A DNA stretch of 64,000 nucleotides from Perkinsus chesapeaki. Lineage: Eukaryota > Perkinsozoa > Perkinsida > Perkinsidae. Below the pieces are notes generated by a model. The model had not been told where the DNA came from. It saw only the letters and a program-made list of their open reading frames with translations, and searched no databases. Position numbers and translations under genes: made by a program. Shown here in pieces: positions 41,339-54,300 of this stretch (position 1 is the stretch's first letter; every line of letters begins with the position of its first letter). The stretch covers positions 62,001 to 126,000 of the forward strand of contig JAAPAO010000007.1 of NCBI GenBank assembly GCA_013115145.1, given 5' to 3'.

Positions 41339-42375
41339 ATGTCCCACCTTAAGCGAGCAGACGGTTCCGAGCTACCGAAAGGGTTATCGGCTTTGTACAA
41401 GTAAAGAGGGAATGTCGGTTAAAGCCTTCTACTTTATTATAGGCGGTTTTCGCAGAGCAGCTATAGTGATGACGACAAGGAAATGAATAAAGACACGGAT
41501 GACTTGGACCATCTTAAAATATTGTTGGCCATTGAGGCTAGTAGACGGAAGAAGGCCACACAGTAGGCATGCATATCCAAGGTCGACCCGTGCACCACGG
41601 CCTCACTTAGCGATCTGCTCAAGATGAGACGGGCCCATGATCAGCAGTTTCTAGAGGAACAGCGCGTCAAACGAGCCGTTTTCGAAGAGAAGGATCGCGA
41701 GGTGAGGGAATGATGGTTAGCACGCAAGCCGCCGAGGAAGCTTAGGTCACCGACCTCCTGGATGAGCTCCACAGGCTCAAGTTCAACAACCAAACTTTGC
41801 GCCACAAACTCCAATCAAGAGAAGCACTCCGTTCTGCTTCCGACTATAAGAAACTGGTAAATCTAACTGAACATACGATCCAAGGCTGGCTTGTAGGTTA
41901 GCGAATGTAATCGATCATCGAGTCGCACTAGCGATGCTGCTCCATCCAAGAGTGCCCGTATGGCAAAGGAACACAACACAACCACTGAAAGTTCCCGGCA
42001 GCTTGTACGTCCTGCCACACGGGAGCCGCCTCTCGCCGGCAGCGAGACAGCACTCGTGCAGAAACCTCATGTGACTTCTGAAGACGTCGGTGGAGCAATC
42101 ACAGTTCCTAAGGTCCGGTCGACATCGAGCGCTGGCCAGGTTCGGTTGGCTACGGTATGATGATACAATGTAGACAGTGAGCAAGTGCTTCGTGGGTTCA
42201 GGCTGGCCAGGAACCGTGGGACAAGCGGCTGGAGCGTAAAGTGGCGATGCATCGCAAAAATGAAGAATTGCAGAAGTCTATCTGGGACATGTACTCGTTC
42301 GTTCACTTAGTTGCCGGTTTGAGTCTCCGAGTCTGTAGGTATTATATTTGGCATGATTCCTTCAACTACCATTAG
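41339..42375 (+). CDS. Unknown coiled-coil protein (six exons, 271 aa reconstructed)
   Basis: Reconstructed from six exons: 41,339-41,400, 41,443-41,562, 41,611-41,701, 41,746-41,856, 41,897-42,154 and 42,202-42,375. Introns of 40-48 bp begin with GTAAAG, GTAGGC, GTGAGG, GTAAAT and GTATGA and all end in AG. Exon lengths keep one frame through to a TAG stop (816 nt). The ATG is preceded two bases upstream by CACAG, a possible trans-splice acceptor. The protein has an acidic stretch near residues 28-42, a charged helical and probably coiled-coil region at about residues 42-130 (with LLKMRRAHDQQFLEEQ), a Ser/Thr/Ala-rich linker and a basic C-terminal helix. I do not recognise the family. A THOC5-like coiled coil is a very weak possibility. 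The last exon could contain another intron. Confidence 0.65.
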
Positions 42376-42538
42376 CTACCATTTACCATGCTTAGGTGTT
42401 GTAACATCATAATCATCATCAGCTTGTGTTAGCTTTAGTTCTCATTACTATAAACTCACACAAGGAGAGGTAACGACAAAATCTTGGTTGTATAAAATCA
42501 TCATGCTTAACAATACAAATTAGTCAGATCAGGAACGA

Positions 42539-43677
42539 CTACTTATTGAAATGATTTAGATGACGCTCTACGGCTCGTTGGGGCGGTCGACGGAGCTGAA
42601 CCTGTGCGGTAATCAGGATACACTCCAGTTGACGAACCGTACCGGGTTGCCGTCGCTGCACCGGCAAAGTACTTGTCGGTAGCTTACCCAGCTTGTCTGG
42701 GGTTGGCTCCGGCACTACTGGTGCTACTACTGGTTTAGGGCTGCTACTCCGACATCGCACCAATGCGAGGAGCGATGATCCTGAGTTAGACGTGTCGACA
42801 ACTAGCATGCTAACCGCCCACCGAATCGCTTCAGGATTGGCTGTCTGCTCCTAGCCGTCTGCTTTCGTAAGGCCTCTGCAATGGCTAAAACATTAACACA
42901 ATTTGACAGTGAAAGGTTTGATATTGAGGAACCTTTTTCCTCCTCAGCTTTTTCTTTATTATACTGTAGAACCATCGCCAGTAAATCTTGATCGTTATCC
43001 TGGACACTTGTGTGAATAGCCCGCGCGAGGTTAAATTACCCTTATCATGCCCTCAAGCAGGGGGTATAGCTTATACATGGTCCTATCTTCAGACGGTGGT
43101 AGCATATCTACACGCTCTATCATTCCTCTTACCATACCTCACCAGCTCACCGTAGTCCCCATACATTAAATCGAAGGCATTGGGCCGGTACGCTGTTCTG
43201 GTGAAAGGACCTAAACCGTCGCGATTGCCGCCGTCTCTCCAAAGTGGCTGATGCGTACGTGGTGGCTCCTCCAGTAGGCATCCCTCTCGAGGCAGAGACC
43301 GTCTTCTAACAGCATTACGACGAGCCACTACTGATGCAGCAACCGCTGCATGCATCATTAACACAGGGGATTGGGGAAGAGGATGGTGACCTTGCCGTCA
43401 TCAACGCCACGTCACGTCCGTTGAGGAAATGCAAGTGCGCAAGTGGTGGTGGAAATGGCAGGTTCGTTAGTGATTCAATGAACGCGGTGAAGCACGGTGC
43501 CAGTTGGGCAGTAACGCTAGCGTAACAGTGACGTATTGGTACCTTCCAGCATTGTAGACTGATCATCTTGCTCTTGGTCCAAGTTGTACCCAGAGACGAC
43601 TGGGCGAGGTGGCCCCTGAATTCCGGTCTGCGTCTCGAGCATGTTGGGGGTCGTCGAGTTGTTGGTGTATTGGTCAT
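42539..43677 (-). CDS. Unknown multi-exon protein, 5' end not fixed
   Basis: Several coding-like segments join on the minus strand if short GT-AG introns are removed. One contains GPFTRTAYRPNAFDLMYGDY (about 43,220-43,130). The next contains PPSEDRTMYKLYPLLEGMIR (about 43,095-43,035). After an intron of about 40 bp ending in TCCAG comes a Glu/Lys-rich stretch with LLAMVLQYNKEKAEEEKG (about 43,000-42,900). The C-terminal segment is Pro/Val/Arg-rich and ends at the TAG at 42,539. Some proposed introns are very short (about 20-25 bp), so parts of the model are unsafe. The 5' end lies somewhere between 43,570 and 43,790 and would be head to head with the pyruvate:NADP+ oxidoreductase gene. No family recognised. 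A decayed gene is the main alternative. Confidence 0.4.
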
Positions 43678-43798
43678 CCTTTCAGGAATTTCGGTTCTTC
43701 TTTCTACTCTCTACTAGACAGCTCCGGTCTAGTATTATCATTCACCTAACGACAGCGGTAGAAGTTAGCAACCTTACCAACGTCCTCATCACCACAGC

Positions 43799-46700
43799 AT
43801 GCTATCAACGAAGTCACTCTTCACCTCGTCGAGTGCCGCCGCTCGCACTGTAGCGGCTGCCGCGTCCGCCTCTCGGATGCGAGCATTTGCCAGCAGCACT
43901 GTTAACCACTCATCATCGGAGGGTTATACGGAACTGGTAGAACCTGCATGGAAACGGAAAGGAGCCAAGGTAAGCAAACTGTTAAGTGGTTATTCTTGTA
44001 TCGTAACACTTTTGCTACTCAGGGTTTAAAGCAGTTCCCACAGAAGCAGCTCCCCTATGACGGTTGCACTGCAGCCGCCTATGTGGCATATGCTTGGTCG
44101 GAGCAAGCAATGGTAAGCAATAGAAATCAAGTCTCCTGTTGATGACTTCGACTTCAGATTTATCCGATCACGCCCGCCACGCCAATGGGAGATGTTATGG
44201 CTAATTGGGCCGGTCAAGGTCGAAAGAATCTTTTCGGCAGCGTATCTAAGGTTACTCAAATGCAATCTGAGGGTGGCGCTGCTGGTGCCGTCCATGGTGT
44301 CCTCGATGTTGGTGCTCTTGGTACTACATTCACCTCCTCGCAAGGACTACTTTTGATGATCCCCAATATGTACATAATTGCCGGGGCTCTCAACCCTTGT
44401 GTTTTCCACGTTGCCGCACGTGCCATCTCGAAGCATGCATTATGTATCTTTGGTGACCACACCGATGTCATGGGTACTCGACAGACCGGTTGGGCCCAGC
44501 TATCCGGCCATAGTGTGCAGGCCTCTATGGATATGGCATTGGTGGCTCATATTGCTACATTGAAGAGCTCTGTTCCCTTCGTTAACTTTTTTGATGGCTT
44601 CCGTACTTCACATGAGATCAACAAGATCAACATCATACCGTATGAGGCCATGGAGCAGCTTGTGCCGTGGACCGAGCTGGCAGCCTACCGTGCCCGAGGC
44701 TTGAATCCTAACAGACCCCATTCGCGTGGTCTAGGCCAGTTCGCTGACACATTTTTCCAGAACTCGGAGGCCGTCAACAAGTACTATGACAACACCCCTG
44801 GCATTGTGCAGTCGGTTATGAACGATGTTGCCCACGTCACCGGCCGCCACTATAAAAACTTCTTCTACTACGGCCACCCTCAAGCTGAGTATGTCACTGT
44901 CATCATGGGCTCCGGCAGCTCTACTGTAGAGGAGACTGTAAACTACATGAGTGCTCGTGGAGAGAAGGTTGGCCTTATCCGTGTCCATCTGTACAGGCCG
45001 TGGGACGCGGACTCCTTCCTGAGTGCCTTACCCCACTCGGTTAAGCGTCTTGCTGTCCTTGATCGCACCAAGGAGCAGACTGCCATTGGTGAACCACTGT
45101 TCTTAGATGTTGCAGCTACACTGCAGTCTGTTGGCAGCACTATGAAGGTGGTGGGTGGTCGTTATGGTCTCGGATCCAAGGAGTTCACTCCAGCCATGGC
45201 TGAAGCTGTCTTTGACAACCTAAAGCAGTCCAGGCCAGTTGAGAACTTCTCCGTCGGTATCGAGGACGACATCACTCATCGGTCTATTAAGGTTGGCCCA
45301 GAGCCGGATGTTTCCGCCCCGGGTACCAGACAGTGCTTGTTCTGGGGCATGGGATCGGATGGTACAGTATCTGCCAATAAGAGTGCAATCAAGCTCATTG
45401 CCGACAACACCGACCAGTACGTCCAGGCCTACTTCGCCTATGATTCCAAGAAGTCCGGCGGTTGCACCATCTCCCATCTTCGTTTCGGCCCGGAGAAGAT
45501 AGAGTCCCCTTACGCCATCATGAACGCCGACTATATCGCCGTGTCCCAGCGAACTTGGCCACACAAGTTTCCGAGGGTCATCGTTGAGACCCTGAAGCCC
45601 GGCGGTATTGCTGTCTTCAACTCTGCTTCCAAGACGGCCGAGGATTTCCTCGCTGAAATGCCTCAGCCAGTTATCAACCAACTCGGTGAGAAGAAGGCTC
45701 ACATCTACACCATCGATGCCTCTAAGGTGGCTCGGGACAACGGCTTAGGTCGCCATACCAACAACGTCCTGGCTGCTGTATTTTTTAAATTGGCTGATAT
45801 TATCCCCTACGAGAGCGCTGAGAGGTTGCTGAAGGATGCAATGAAGAAGGCTTACTCGGCGAAGGGTGATGATCTTGTACAGAGGAACTTTAAGGGTGTC
45901 GATGCGGCTATTGCTAATTTGGTCGAGATACAGTACGACCCGCAAGTCTTCAGTACCTACTCTAAGCCCGAGGATGTCGATCCTACTAGGCCCGCCTTCT
46001 GTACTGATCTCATGGATAAGCTCAATGCTTTAGAGGGCAACAATCTGCCCGTATCTTCCTTCGACCCTCGTGGTCACTACCCACCAGCCACAACCCAGTA
46101 TGAGAAGCGTGGTGTGGCTCTGACTATCCCTATAGTGGATATGGATAAGTGTACTCAGTGTAACAAATGCTCGGCTATCTGCCCTCATGCCGCTATTCGC
46201 CCCTTCCTCATCTCACAACTCGAGGCTGATGTCGCCCCCAAGGCCTTTGACATGCGAATGGCCAAGGGTGGCAATGACGTCGCTGGTATGATGTACCGTA
46301 TCCAGGTTGCCCCTGAGGACTGTACTGGTTGCGAGGCCTGCTCCTGGGCATGCCCGGACAACGCCCTGACTATGACACCGTTGGAGGATGTTGTAGAGGT
46401 GCAGCGTCCCAATTGGTCATTTGCCATGAGTATCCCCAACCGTGGCTATATGGTGGACCGCCACACCCTCAAGGGTTCACAGTTCCAGCAACCTATGCTT
46501 GAATTCTCGGGTGCCTGTGAGGGCTGTGGTGAGACTCCTTATGCCAAGCTCGTCACGCAGCTCTTCGGTGAGAGGATGGTGGTTGCTAATGCCTCTGGTT
46601 GCTCCTCCGTCTGGGCTGGCACTGCTGCCTTCAATCCTTTGGCGGTCAACAGTAAGGGCCAGGGCCCTGCCTGGGGTAGGTCCCTTTTCGAAGATGCAGC

Positions 46701-49404
46701 TGAGTACGGTCTTGGTATGGCTAGAGCTGTTCAAGAGCGCCGTCTGAATCTGAAGGAGAAGGTTCAAGAGCTGGTCGATGATGAGGAGTACAAGGTCTTG
46801 CTGAGCCCTGAACTTAACAACGCCTGTCACGAATGGTTGGAGAAGTACAATGACTCCAAGATCTGCCAGGAGCTTGCTGATGACATTCCCTCCATGCTCG
46901 AGGCTACTTCCGGCCTCCGCCATGTCCCTTTGGTCCAGGAGATCCTATCTATGAAGGACCTCTTCCCTAAGATATCGCAATGGGTGTGGGGAGGTGATGG
47001 CTGGGCTTATGATATCGGCTTCGGTGGCCTGGACCATGTCCTTGCTTCGCAGACCGATCTCAATGTTCTGGTCATGGATACCGAGGGTTACTCCAACACT
47101 GGTGGTCAAGTGTCCAAGTCTACCAACTTGGGTGCTGTGCAGAAGTTCGCTCCCACTGGCTATCGTCGTGCCAAGAAGGACCTCGGTGCCATCGCCATAG
47201 CCTACGGTGACGTCTACGTTGCCTCGATCGCCATCGGTGCCAACTACGCACAATCGGTGAAGGCTCTTGTCGAGGCTGAGGCCTTCCCCGGTCCCTCGCT
47301 GGTCCTGTGCTACTCTCCTTGCATCGAGCATAAGATTCTCTATCCTCGTGGTTTGTCCCGTCTGGCTGAGGAAATGAAGAAGGCTGTCGACTCGGGTTAT
47401 TGGACCCTCTACAGATACAACCCAGCTCTGACCCCTCACGGCCAGAACCCCTTCACTCTGGACTCTAAGCACTTATCTATTGATGTGGGCCACTTCACCA
47501 AGCTCGAGAACCGTTTCGAGATTCTCAAGCGTACTCATCCCGAGGTGGCCGAGCAGCTCAAGACAAGCCTTCAGAAATGGACACAGGAACGTCTTGAGAA
47601 CTTCAAGTGGATGGAGAAGCGTGGCGCCCCCTCTGAGGAGGCCGCTGGTCCTGCGCTCGACGTCCTCGTTGGTTCCGACACCGGCACCACTACAGAGTTA
47701 GCCAACCGCTTCGCCAATCTATGTCGGTCTAGGCAGTTCAACGTTGCTGTCCATGAGCTCGACGAGATCACTCCGGAGTCTCTGCGTGCCATGAGCAACG
47801 TGGTTGTGCTGTGCTCTACAGCTGGTGAGGGTGACTTCCCCAACAACGCCCATGCTTTCTGGGAAGGACTGTCAGATCCCGAACTTGAGGAGGATTTCCT
47901 TTCCTCTACCAAGTTCTCTGTATTCGGTCTCGGTGACACCGGCTACAAGCACTTCAATGCCGCCGCTAAGAACATCGAGCAGCGTATGCTTGAGCTTGGT
48001 GCTGTGAAGTCTCAGGACATCGGCCTCGGTGATGACAAGGATGAGGACAAGTACGAGACTGCCTTCGAGTCTTGGCTACCCGACTTCTGGAAAATCCAGA
48101 ACGCCCCTGAGTCGCCTGATGAGCATGAGATCCCAGAGCCTATTGTGGAGTTGGAGGTCGTCGGCAAGGAGTTGGCCTGCAAGTACCAGAGAGTGCATCC
48201 CCCGAAGACCAAGACCATCACTCTCACCAAGAATGAGCGTATCACTTCGCCCGATTACAACCGTATCATTCGTCATCTCATCTTTGACGTCCGTGGTGTC
48301 GACTTCTCTTACCTTCTTGGAGATGCTCTTACTATCTATCCAGACAACGACCCCGCCTTGGTGGAGGACTTCTTGGATTGGTACAGGGTTGATCAGAGCC
48401 AGTGGTATCACGTCCGTGGCACTAAAGACCTGGACGCTCGCCGTGCCGCGAGCTATCGTCACCCTATGACAGCCAGGCAGATCTTTGGTGAAGTTGTGGA
48501 TATTACTGGTAGACCTAATAAGTTCTTCTACAAGCAGCTGGCCAAGTTCGCTGTCGACGAGGATGAGCGTAAGGCACTCGAGACCATCGTGGCCGACACC
48601 CCCGAAGGCCATGCCGCTTACAGCGCCTTGTCTACCGAGTGTGTGAACTACATTGATGTCCTCAAGAAGTTCCCCAGCGCCCATCCACCACTGGAGCATC
48701 TTATGTCCCTTGTGCCGTGCATAAAGCCAAGGCTCTACTCCATTGCTTCCTCTCAGCGTTATGTCAATGACAAGGTTGAGCTTGTTATTGTTGTGAACGA
48801 CTGGAAGACCCCCAGTGGTGCTCTGAAGCGCGGTCTCTGTACCAACTACGTCGACAGGCTGGCCACTGATGGACAGGAGGATCTCACTCACAAGGTGGTC
48901 GTGTCGGTTACGCCTGGCACCTTCAACTTGCCTCCAACTTTAATGGAGCCCTACATTATGACTGGTCTTGGTACTGGTTTGGCGCCCTTCCGAGCCTTCA
49001 TTCAAGAGAGAGCTTTCTTCAAGAGACTTGGTTATGAGACTGGTCCCATGTGGTTGTTCTATGGCTGCCGATATCGCGCTAAGGACTACATCTTCGGTGA
49101 CGAATTGGAGAAGTATGCCGAGGAAGGCGTCATCACCCATTTGAAGCCCGCTTTCTCACGCGATCAGAAGGAGAAGGTCTATGTTCAGCACAAGATGCTT
49201 GAGAGTAAAAATGAGTTGTACGAGGATCTCATCACCAAGGGTGGCTACTTCTATCTTTGCGGTCAAGCTGGTCAGTTGGAGATTGACGTCAGGAATGCTA
49301 TTCTTACGGCAATCAAGGAGGGTGGAAACATGTCCGCTGAGGAGGCCCAGAAGGTATTTAGTAAGTTTGACGAAGAGGGCCGATACTGCCTCGAGCTCTA
49401 CTAA
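43799..49404 (+). CDS. PNO: Pyruvate:NADP+ oxidoreductase (PFOR-CPR fusion), mitochondrial type
   Basis: Oxidatively decarboxylates pyruvate to acetyl-CoA and passes electrons through Fe-S clusters and flavins to NADP+. Exons are 43,799-43,969, 44,023-44,112 and 44,158-49,404 (1,835 aa; the Euglena enzyme is about 1,800). Residues 1-33 are Ser/Ala/Arg-rich with almost no acidic residues, like a mitochondrial presequence. PFOR domains start around residue 70, with YPITP at 89-93. Two ferredoxin-type 4Fe-4S motifs begin with CTQCNKC near 752 and CTGCEAC near 809. The CEGC of the thiamine-diphosphate domain is near 874, GDGW near 1033 and GYSNTGGQ near 1064. A flavodoxin/FMN domain starts near 1255 (GSDTGTTTE). 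The FAD/NADPH module has RLYSIASS near 1612, GTGLAPFRAF near 1692 and a C-terminal aromatic residue. All expected cofactor motifs are present. The ATG is preceded by CCACAGC, a likely trans-splice acceptor. Confidence 0.95.
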
Positions 49405-50141
49405 GCCCGTAGCGGTATTCGATGACTACTGAGGTTACTCTGCAAAATGCGTACCATTATGTCACGTCTTCAGCACTTTTCACTTGGTTGCCTGGTATTT
49501 ACTGTCGGCATCCATTTTTACTGCAAAATAGGCTCTTGTGGTTCGGTGATGTAAAGTCGCCATCTTGCTCATTTTATCGCGTCCTGATCTGTGGCTGCTA
49601 GCACTAGAGATTTTTTAAAGGATTTCATTGGTTGGTTGTTGTTGCTGGTGCTACTGCTATCCGTGCGTGTGTGGCATTCATTAGCCCTGATATAATATGC
49701 TAACACTTTTTATCTCATTCAAGGTGGTGAAGCTATTCGGTAGTAATACGACATCTATTAGCTGTCTGTGAACGTTATTAATCAGTAGTTGTTGAGTTAT
49801 TCAGTTTGTCAGCGGAACCTGTTCATTTAGCTGGGCTTCAATTAGCTATTGTAATAGTGCCGTTTCGGAGAGTGTTATTATGAACAGGGCTCGGCTGGTG
49901 CTACAGTTCTTTGGGCAGTAGTAGATACCGCATGTGAGTGGGCGGCGAAGTAACCTGCTCCACCCCACTGATAACGATCCATAAATTACAGAAGCCAGTT
50001 ATGTCACCAGAACGTGAAGTGTCTGTCGTTACTAATAAAGTGAGTTTTTGTTTGTGGCTCATGGTGGCTGTGGTGTTCACTGGATAACACAAGACCCCTT
50101 TGCGATCAGTAGTGATGACACATAAAGTATACACGAGTAGC
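49405..50141. other. Intergenic region between convergent genes
   Basis: About 740 bp between the stop of the pyruvate:NADP+ oxidoreductase (plus) and the stop of the UBE2J-like gene (minus), so it should hold both 3' untranslated regions. It is T/A-rich with several GTTGTTG and TTATTA runs. I see no gene or repeat, and no recognisable polyadenylation signal could be assigned with confidence. Confidence 0.5.
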
Positions 50142-51233
50142 TCATAGATAATCCTCATTGGCGTTATCCATCGAAATGATAGCATATCCGATTGCTGCAA
50201 CAACGGCAACAACTACAACAATAACGGGCACCAGCGATTGGTTGTCATTAGCTAAGCCTATGGCAGCGAAACGGTCGTCTTCTTTTGAATTGGGGTCGAA
50301 CACATTCTTCTCGCTTCCTCCAAGCCGTTTGCAAAACCTCGTGAAGTCCTGAGTGGAGGCATCATCCCAGCAGATAACATGTCGTTGTGACCCACCTTGC
50401 AGGCGAAGACAGCTTCGTCATTGGCAAAGCCGCACTCGGCACAAGTCTTGGCTCCGTCAGGCGGGGGTATCCGATTGAAATACCCATGGGTAGGATAGAA
50501 CCTGCGTTCTGATAAATCTACCGGCATACCTAGCGACTTCCCCACCGCGAAGTATCCAAAAATTCGGGGAAGAGTTCTCGGAAGTCCTTGTCCTGGAAAA
50601 AAGAATAACAAAGTCTCAACAGCAGCAGCGCTTACAAATTTATTCTTGGCGAAACTATTGATGGCGCATTTCTCCCGATAGGCTGCTGACGCCGACATTC
50701 CTCCGGTTGTCCGAGGCTCCGTTTTGTCCAACATAAAACTAACTAAACCTGATCGATGGAGAATAATCCGTATCTTTGCTACCAGCGAGGAGGAGCGCTA
50801 CCAATGAGGATGGTCTCAACGCGCCAACTTGGATTCCAGGATTCTGGATGAAAGTCGGACATGGACAGGCAAAGCTTTGTATGAGTCTCGAACCTCCCTA
50901 AGATACATTGACCATCAGACTTCGGTGAAGTTGGCATCAGTGATACCATTGGGAGTGATCATATAGATCGCTGGTGGCTTGAGGGGGTACATCGGAGGGA
51001 ACACCAATTTGCCATGGTACACTCCACCATAGTAAGGAGTGTCTTCGGGAAGATCGAAGACTACAAAGTGCCATTCAAGCATGCTTTTAGTAGAAGGCAT
51101 CGCATCGATCTGAGCCGGGCATGACCTGCCAAGTGCCTACTGTCTTCTCTGCTGCTCGTACGCCCGTAACCTACTTTTTCAAAGCCTGTAGTTCACGAGT
51201 TAATCGCGAGACTGCTTGTCTGTTCTCAGACAT
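50142..51233 (-). CDS. UBE2J: ER tail-anchored ubiquitin-conjugating enzyme E2 J (Ubc6 family)
   Basis: Transfers ubiquitin to ER-associated degradation substrates. Seven exons join in one frame (268 aa): 51,233-51,175, 51,125-50,947, 50,897-50,802, 50,748-50,636, 50,592-50,546, 50,501-50,396 and 50,348-50,142. Introns are 43-53 bp, all GT-AG. The UBC core includes LEWHFVVFDLPEDTPYYGG, then PPAIYMITPNGRF, then the active-site segment KLCLSMSDFHPESWNPSW with the catalytic cysteine at residue 89. As in Ubc6/UBE2J proteins, the HPN tripeptide of ordinary E2s is absent. A Cys-containing linker (TCAECGFANDEA) precedes a hydrophobic C-terminal helix at about residues 239-259, followed by a short tail, which fits a tail anchor with the catalytic domain in the cytosol. 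The PUS10 gene ends only 123 bp upstream on the same strand. Confidence 0.93.
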
Positions 51234-51356
51234 ATTACAAAAACGTGTTAAATACTAAACATTGCATATCTTGCCATAGTACCCTCACTTATCGCCAGCA
51301 ACCGGACACTGAAACTAGACTCTTGGTGCTTTTGAAACGTTGATTGTTGGTAAACT

Positions 51357-54300
51357 CTAATCGGTAGGAGTTGCCGCCGAAGCTGTCGCTTTGTCGAGCT
51401 CGGCTTTCCTCTCAGCCTCTCGAAGCCGCAGCGGAATGTAGTCTTTCATATCTTCCTCCTCCACCAAGTCGCCAACATCAAGCTGGAGGATGTCGCAACT
51501 GCCAAGACGAGAACTATCGATCCGCCGAACGTCGCCTTCGGTAGTAGCCTACTGTCTCGAGCCGAGTAGCTCTGCCATGGAGGGTCTGGTCCTGCCAAAG
51601 TCACCATGGACGAATTCCTTGATATACATTCCGGCACTGCACGCCAGGGACACCTGAGGGGAGTTCAGTAGGCCATGATGGCTGAGCCTATGGTGCCCAC
51701 TTTGAGGTAATGTGGATTTATCATCTCACAGGTGATGCTATGCATTATTTTAGTCCGCATGGCGTTGGCTCGTCTGTGCATGACTCGAAGAGGAGTCCTC
51801 TGATGGATCTCCAACTCCTTCATAGCGTTCACCCTCTCCACGACTTCCTCGGTAACCGGGTCCTCACACCACACGACACACACGTACCTGAGGTTGTTAA
51901 TAATAATAACAACATCTAAGGTATAGACCCTGAGAGAATTGAAGACTGATAATAAAAGACCCCATAGTAGTAATGATATAATAAATGTAATGGTATAATA
52001 GTAACAAATGTAGCTCCCTCCATTCCCTTCCCCTGAGCATCGCCTACACTTTAGTGTGTCTCTCACTAGACCAGCCTAGCCATTCCATAACATGCTTATC
52101 AGCTGGATGGATGAACATAACTTCAAAGGCATCGGTCTTGGCAGCAAGAGAAGGCCAGTCCACCTTGTGGTGCGGGAGGAGCAGGTTCCTGTGGGCATCT
52201 GGTATCTAATGGACGATCTGGACCCCCTATGGAACGATCTGTATGGATCCACCCTACCTCTACAGCAAATGGTCGGCCGTTGCCAAGCATTCTAACATCC
52301 ACGTCCTCTCGACCAGCACTGCAGAAGCTACACCGTTTCCAGTCAGCACCGAGGGCCTCGCAAATGGGCTCTGACCGGAACGCGTGGATCCCGCCGCGGA
52401 GAAGGTACAGATCGAGTACGAACTTTGGGGGTGTGTTCACAAAATGGGTTTTATATCGGCGGTAACTAATTTGGCTGCAGATATCCCTGCTGGAGGGGAT
52501 CCAGCTTCATCGATGTGCTCTGATGACTCAATTTTAATAATATAGCACCGATGATCATGTTGCTACTTCAAAACAATAGTTCTACGATCTTTATGTCCTT
52601 ACAGCCTCGTGGTAAGCAAATGGATATTATTACTAAGGGCAATCTCCGAGGCCGACGTCTCGCACCGGCTACGTGGCTTGGCACCATCCCGGACAACCCA
52701 TGGTGTCTGGGATATCTTCCTGCTGAACTTCCTATACCTCCCAAAGAGGTAAATACTGTCACGATTGATAACAGCCTCTAGAGTTGGTCTAAACTGAGCT
52801 GTATTAGGATACGCCTTCATGCACTTCCTCAAGTCATCCACACCTACATTCGACATCATAACCCTCCGCCCTCCCCTCCACCCTACCAAGTAGCATTTCC
52901 AGGCGCTCGGAGCTCTGCCCTCTCATAGCCTTTATAATAGTGTTGGCCGATGGCAGGTCCTCTGGCTCAGAGCCCTCTGGTGATGATTCCGTGGAGGGCT
53001 GTTGAGAGATGATGCCTGCACTACGGTGACAGTGCCTACTACCTCCTCAGTGGAGGACGATTCTCCTCTATTTTTATCTCTTCGCCATCGGCCCTTCCCT
53101 TTGCCACCTTTCCGTGCAAACTTCCTATCATCTTTCCATTCTAGTGGGGAGGACAATCATAAGACATAATCATCACAGCAGTCCCTTCCTACTCGAAGGT
53201 GGTCTGATCCTCTGTTCACTGGCCAACGCTGAGCACTCTAACCTGTCCGCCTCCGGGGAGTTGACCTATAACAACCGAGCATCCCCGACCAACGATGCTT
53301 TACTATAAAAGTCCGATCTAGAGACTGACGTTCGAGTCCCGTGTATGAGGTCGAGGTAACGGTTACCTGGTGACCCCTAGCTACCCAAGCTAGTAATAAC
53401 CGTCCCTATACACCCTCACGGAAACGACGCTGAATGATGGAATAAGCTTCCGAAGGCACTACAGTCTACTTTCCGTGGAAGAGTGAATATTTGTTACTAC
53501 TTCTAGAGTAACTCTAAAGTAGGCATCTGCCACTGGTGGTGATGCAGCCAAGGTCTCCTGTGTCACACCAGGGGTCATCTTACGCATCTTGTTGATCAGC
53601 TCGGGCAGCAACACCCACCGCAATACCTCCCGGACCTCTGGAACCTGATAACACTGCTACGTATCTGGTACGCTCTTCCAGAGGGATACAAATGAGTATA
53701 GCTTTTAAGGAGAAGGACACCAAGTGATGGCCTAAGAAGCGTCCCCGGTTTTGTATTGAAAATGCATCTTGCACAAACCGTCACGATTCCCTAATGTATA
53801 CTCTTTTCGTTGGGAACGCTGGTATGTACAAGGTAGATCACCGAGCACCAGGAAGCACCGAGCCCTCAAGATGGCACCGTAGTAGCACTCAGCTGCCTCC
53901 GCCGACCACCGCCCGCTATAGTACCTCCTCCACTTGATCCTTCTCGTATAGGACCTTCTCAATAAACCCACGGACTACCAGCGCTGGTGGCAGACGAGTC
54001 GATAGGACCAGATCGTAGGTGTCCTCGAAACTGAGCAATACTTTACACCCACGGGAAGGCCACCTTCAATTTACCCTGATGAGTTAATAGCCGCGATGAT
54101 GTCCTCCATTACAGGGTTCTCATGCTTAATCCGACATGGGTCCTCTAGAAGCCCGAAACAGCCACCACAGAGATACTCCGGCTCCGGTCTGAAGCCATGG
54201 CAATGTCCTCTTCCCTCTCTGGAAGGCCCGCTGCTCCGGTTGTACTACCTGCTATCAGTTGGTGGGCCAACCCATTGCTCAGGTTTGTATCGTTCTGGCT

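Noticed and set aside
45220-48891. Minus-strand ORFs of up to 271 codons inside the oxidoreductase gene
   Set aside because: They are antisense shadows of a highly biased, conserved coding exon and show no family resemblance.
53325-53350. A tRNA T-arm (GTTCGAGTCCCG)
   Set aside because: The neighbouring bases do not form the 5-bp T-stem or any acceptor stem; it lies inside the PUS10 gene region.
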